Below, piece by piece: positions 5,712 to 8,178 of a stretch of 8,178 nt of DNA. Under the pieces are notes generated by a model. It was not told the DNA's origin, made no database searches, and saw only the letters and a program-made list of their open reading frames with translations. The stretch lies in the NCBI GenBank assembly GCA_003157055.1, contig PMIG01000383.1, positions 1-8,178 of the forward strand, written 5' to 3'. Each line of letters begins with the position of its first letter. The first letter of the stretch is position 1. The position numbers were made by a program, and so were the translations under genes. The DNA is from Bacteroidales bacterium. GTDB taxonomy: Bacteria > Bacteroidota > Bacteroidia > Bacteroidales > VadinHA17.

Positions 5712-8178
5712 TGAAAAAGTACAAGGCGATAAATAATATAACAGGATGGGTGGTTTTTGCAGTAGCGGCAGTCACTTATCTCATGACCATCGAACCAACA
5801 GCCAGTCTGTGGGACTGCGGCGAATTCATTGCCTCCGGTTATAAGCTCGAAGTGGGCCATCCTCCGGGAAACCCGGTCTTCATGGTAATGGCAAATTTCT
5901 TTTCTCATTTAGCCGGAGGGAATGTTTCAAAAATAGCTCCCATGGTCAACTCCATGTCGGCTCTTGCCAGCGCCTTTACTATTCTCTTTCTTTTCTGGAC
6001 CATCACTCATCTTGCAAGGAAGATTCTCATAAAAAACGAAGAGAGCTTCACAACTGCACGAATTATTGCAGTGATGGGAGCCGGAGTCGTGGGAGCACTT
6101 GCGTATACGTTTTCAGATTCGTTCTGGTTTTCGGCGGTAGAGGGTGAAGTATATGCTTCATCGGCATTTTTTACGGCACTGGTATTTTGGGCTATACTGA
6201 AATGGGAAGACTATGCGGATGAAAAATATGCCGACAGGTGGATCGTCCTCATCGCCTTTCTTATTGGTCTTTCTATAGGCGTTCACCTACTTAATCTGCT
6301 GACTATTCCTGCAATGGGATTTGTTTATTATTTCAGAAAATTTGAATTTTCCTGGAAAGGATTTGCCATTTCTCTTGCAGTCTCTTTCGTCATGCTTGCC
6401 CTGCTGATGTGGGGAATTATGCCTGGGGTTGTGGCTATCTCCTCAAAATTTGATCTTTTCTTTGTAAACTCGCTTCATCTTCCGCCCAATTCAGGAATGA
6501 TCTTTCACATTTTAATTATGGCATTTCTGCTTGTTGCAGCAATAAAATTCTCGCGCAATTCTGAGAACAATGCAAAGAACGGGCTTCTGGCTATTGCTGC
6601 TCTTTTCTTTACAGGCATATGGGTCGTCTCGGGTTCAGCTATTGTAAATATTCTGGTACTTGCAGCTGTTGCTGGCGCAATATGGTTTTACATAGCGAAG
6701 AACAGAGTTGTGCTGAGTACGATGCTCACTTCAATACTTGTTATAATGATCGGGTATTCATCCATGGCCATTATTGTCATCAGATCGTCGGCTTCTACTC
6801 CGCTTAATGAAGACAATCCCAGCAACCCCTTTACGCTTCTCTATTTCATTAACAGGGAACAATATGGCGAAAGACCGCTTTTCAGGGGACAATATTATAA
6901 TGCTCCGGTGCTTGATTATAAGGACGGCAAGGCAGTATATGCACTTGAAAAGGGTAAATATGTGATCACGCATCATAACCTTGAAAGAGTATATGATGAG
7001 AGATTTTTCACTCTCTTTCCAAGAATGTGGAGCGATCAGTCCGATCATATTGAGGCTTATAAACAATGGGGAGGAACAAACGGTATACCTCTTCAGGTTA
7101 CAGACCAGTCAGGCAAGAAGTCAATTTTAAAGAAACCACGGTTCACCGAAAACCTGAGGTTTATGTTCAAATACCAGTTTAATTATATGTATTTCAGGTA
7201 TTTCATGTGGAACTTTGCCGGTAAGCAGAATGACACACAGGGAACGGGTGGCGCAATAAACGGTAACTGGATTACCGGAATAAACTTCATCGATACACCC
7301 AGGGTTGGGACACCTGATTTACCGTTTGATCAGAGAAATGATCCTTCAAGGAACAGATACTTCCTGCTACCTATGCTTCTCGGGCTTGCCGGGCTTTTCT
7401 ACCATGTAAACAGGGATAGTAAAAACTGGTGGATAATCGCACTGCTTTTTATAATGACGGGTATTGCTATCGTCTTTTACCTTAACCAGTATCCCAACCA
7501 GCCAAGGGAAAGGGATTATGCATATGCAGGATCATTTTATTTCTTTTCTGTCTGGATAGGTCTTGGTGTACTCTTCCTTTTTGAGCTCCTTTCAAAACTG
7601 ACCGGAGAGAAAATGGCAGCACCGGTTGCAGGCCTGCTTTCATTCCTTGCGGTACCGGTAATAATGGGATCGCAAAACTGGCACGACCACGACAGGTCAG
7701 GACGTTACCTGACACGCGATGTGGCATTCAATTACCTTGAATCGTGCGCACCAAACTCAATTCTTTTTACAAACGGCGACAACGATACCTTCCCTCTCTG
7801 GTATGCACAGGAGGTCGAAGGGAAAAGAACAGACATAAGGGTTTGCAACCTGATGCTTCTCAATACAGACTGGTATATCGACCAGATGAAACGTAAGACT
7901 TACGGATCGGATCCTCTTCCTGTTACTCTTCCAACCAAAAAATATTACGACGGAATTAATAATCAGACTTTTATTATTGAAAAGACAAAGGATCCTGTCG
8001 ATATAAAGACAGTAATCGATTGGGTGAATAGCGATAACAAAGGCACCAAGGTTCAGGTTTCGCCGACTGAAATTCTTGACATAATTCCGACAAGGACAAT
8101 AAGAATCCCGGTCGATGCAAGAAAGGTTATTGCCTCGGGTGCAGTCAAACCTGAGGATTCGGCAAAGATTGTTCCTTA
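5711..8178 (+). CDS. DUF2723 family (TMEM260-like, GT-C fold) multi-span membrane protein, 3'-truncated by window edge
   Basis: The frame is open from the ATG at 5711 to the last base: 822 codons plus two bases, with no stop, so the C-terminus lies outside. Family members in Bacteroidota are usually about 1000 residues or more. Recognisable family blocks are WDCGEF (34-39), followed by HPPG (50-53) in the first external loop after TM1, QPRERDYAY (597-605), and TNGDNDTFPLWY (687-698). Hydrophobic segments number about a dozen or more: from about residue 12 to 355, then from about 550 to 660. A soluble stretch of roughly 190 residues lies between them, and the part after 660 is also soluble. 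The acidic loop after TM1 (Asp35, Glu38) is typical of GT-C glycosyltransferases. The eukaryotic relative TMEM260 is a protein O-mannosyltransferase, so a lipid-linked-sugar to exported-protein transfer is a reasonable inference, not shown here. The upstream frame is closed by TAA at 5654 with no other good start, so the ATG is well supported. Confidence 0.9.
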   Translation, partial: MKKYKAINNITGWVVFAVAAVTYLMTIEPTASLWDCGEFIASGYKLEVGHPPGNPVFMVMANFFSHLAGGNVSKIAPMVNSMSALASAFTILFLFWTITHLARKILIKNEESFTTARIIAVMGAGVVGALAYTFSDSFWFSAVEGEVYASSAFFTALVFWAILKWEDYADEKYADRWIVLIAFLIGLSIGVHLLNLLTIPAMGFVYYFRKFEFSWKGFAISLAVSFVMLALLMWGIMPGVVAISSKFDLFFVNSLHLPPNSGMIFHILIMAFLLVAAIKFSRNSENNAKNGLLAIAALFFTGIWVVSGSAIVNILVLAAVAGAIWFYIAKNRVVLSTMLTSILVIMIGYSSMAIIVIRSSASTPLNEDNPSNPFTLLYFINREQYGERPLFRGQYYNAPVLDYKDGKAVYALEKGKYVITHHNLERVYDERFFTLFPRMWSDQSDHIEAYKQWGGTNGIPLQVTDQSGKKSILKKPRFTENLRFMFKYQFNYMYFRYFMWNFAGKQNDTQGTGGAINGNWITGINFIDTPRVGTPDLPFDQRNDPSRNRYFLLPMLLGLAGLFYHVNRDSKNWWIIALLFIMTGIAIVFYLNQYPNQPRERDYAYAGSFYFFSVWIGLGVLFLFELLSKLTGEKMAAPVAGLLSFLAVPVIMGSQNWHDHDRSGRYLTRDVAFNYLESCAPNSILFTNGDNDTFPLWYAQEVEGKRTDIRVCNLMLLNTDWYIDQMKRKTYGSDPLPVTLPTKKYYDGINNQTFIIEKTKDPVDIKTVIDWVNSDNKGTKVQVSPTEILDIIPTRTIRIPVDARKVIASGAVKPEDSAKIVP

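Noticed and set aside
6619..7066. Short frames of 60-100 codons on both strands within the DUF2723 gene
   Set aside because: The DUF2723 frame runs through without interruption and matches its family; the short frames show no family features.
7482..7727. An 81-codon minus-strand frame opposite the QPRERDY region
   Set aside because: It is antisense to a strongly conserved coding block and has no independent support.

Overview
The window looks like a chromosomal segment from a member of the Bacteroidota, probably Bacteroidales or a relative. Three things support this: (i) the ATP synthase beta subunit reads like the Bacteroidota form and is followed by a very short epsilon subunit; (ii) it carries a large DUF2723-type multi-span membrane protein with the sequence blocks typical of that phylum; (iii) none of the visible start codons has a convincing Shine-Dalgarno sequence, which is usual there. 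The assignment rests on reading the proteins, not on a search. All five protein genes are intact apart from the two cut by the window edges.

Layout. Positions 1-2688 (+) hold a tight same-strand run: the 3' two thirds of atpD, then atpC, then a group II PLP-dependent amino acid decarboxylase, with gaps of 11 and 7 bases, so probably one transcript. Two bases after the decarboxylase stop lies the stop of a large convergent gene (2691-5585, -). It encodes a secreted outer-membrane protein that joins a gluzincin-type HExxH metallopeptidase-like domain, a TolB/PD40-like beta-propeller and a C-terminal beta-barrel. A 125-base divergent intergenic region (5586-5710) separates it from a DUF2723 (TMEM260-like, GT-C fold) membrane protein on + that runs off the right edge at 8178 with an open frame.

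How the genes may work together. atpD and atpC are parts of the F1 motor. The decarboxylase is co-oriented and nearly abutting; its chemistry consumes a proton, so a link to proton balance is possible but is only inference. The DUF2723 protein may glycosylate exported proteins, by analogy with eukaryotic TMEM260. Its divergent neighbour is an exported protein that contains three Asp-Ser/Thr-hydrophobic triplets of the type used in Bacteroides general O-glycosylation, so an enzyme/substrate relation is conceivable but untested.

No RNA genes, mobile elements, CRISPR arrays or long repeats were seen. This is largely ordinary core-genome sequence. The items most worth a second look are the three-part outer-membrane protein, the DUF2723 protein and the attachment of the decarboxylase to atpDC.
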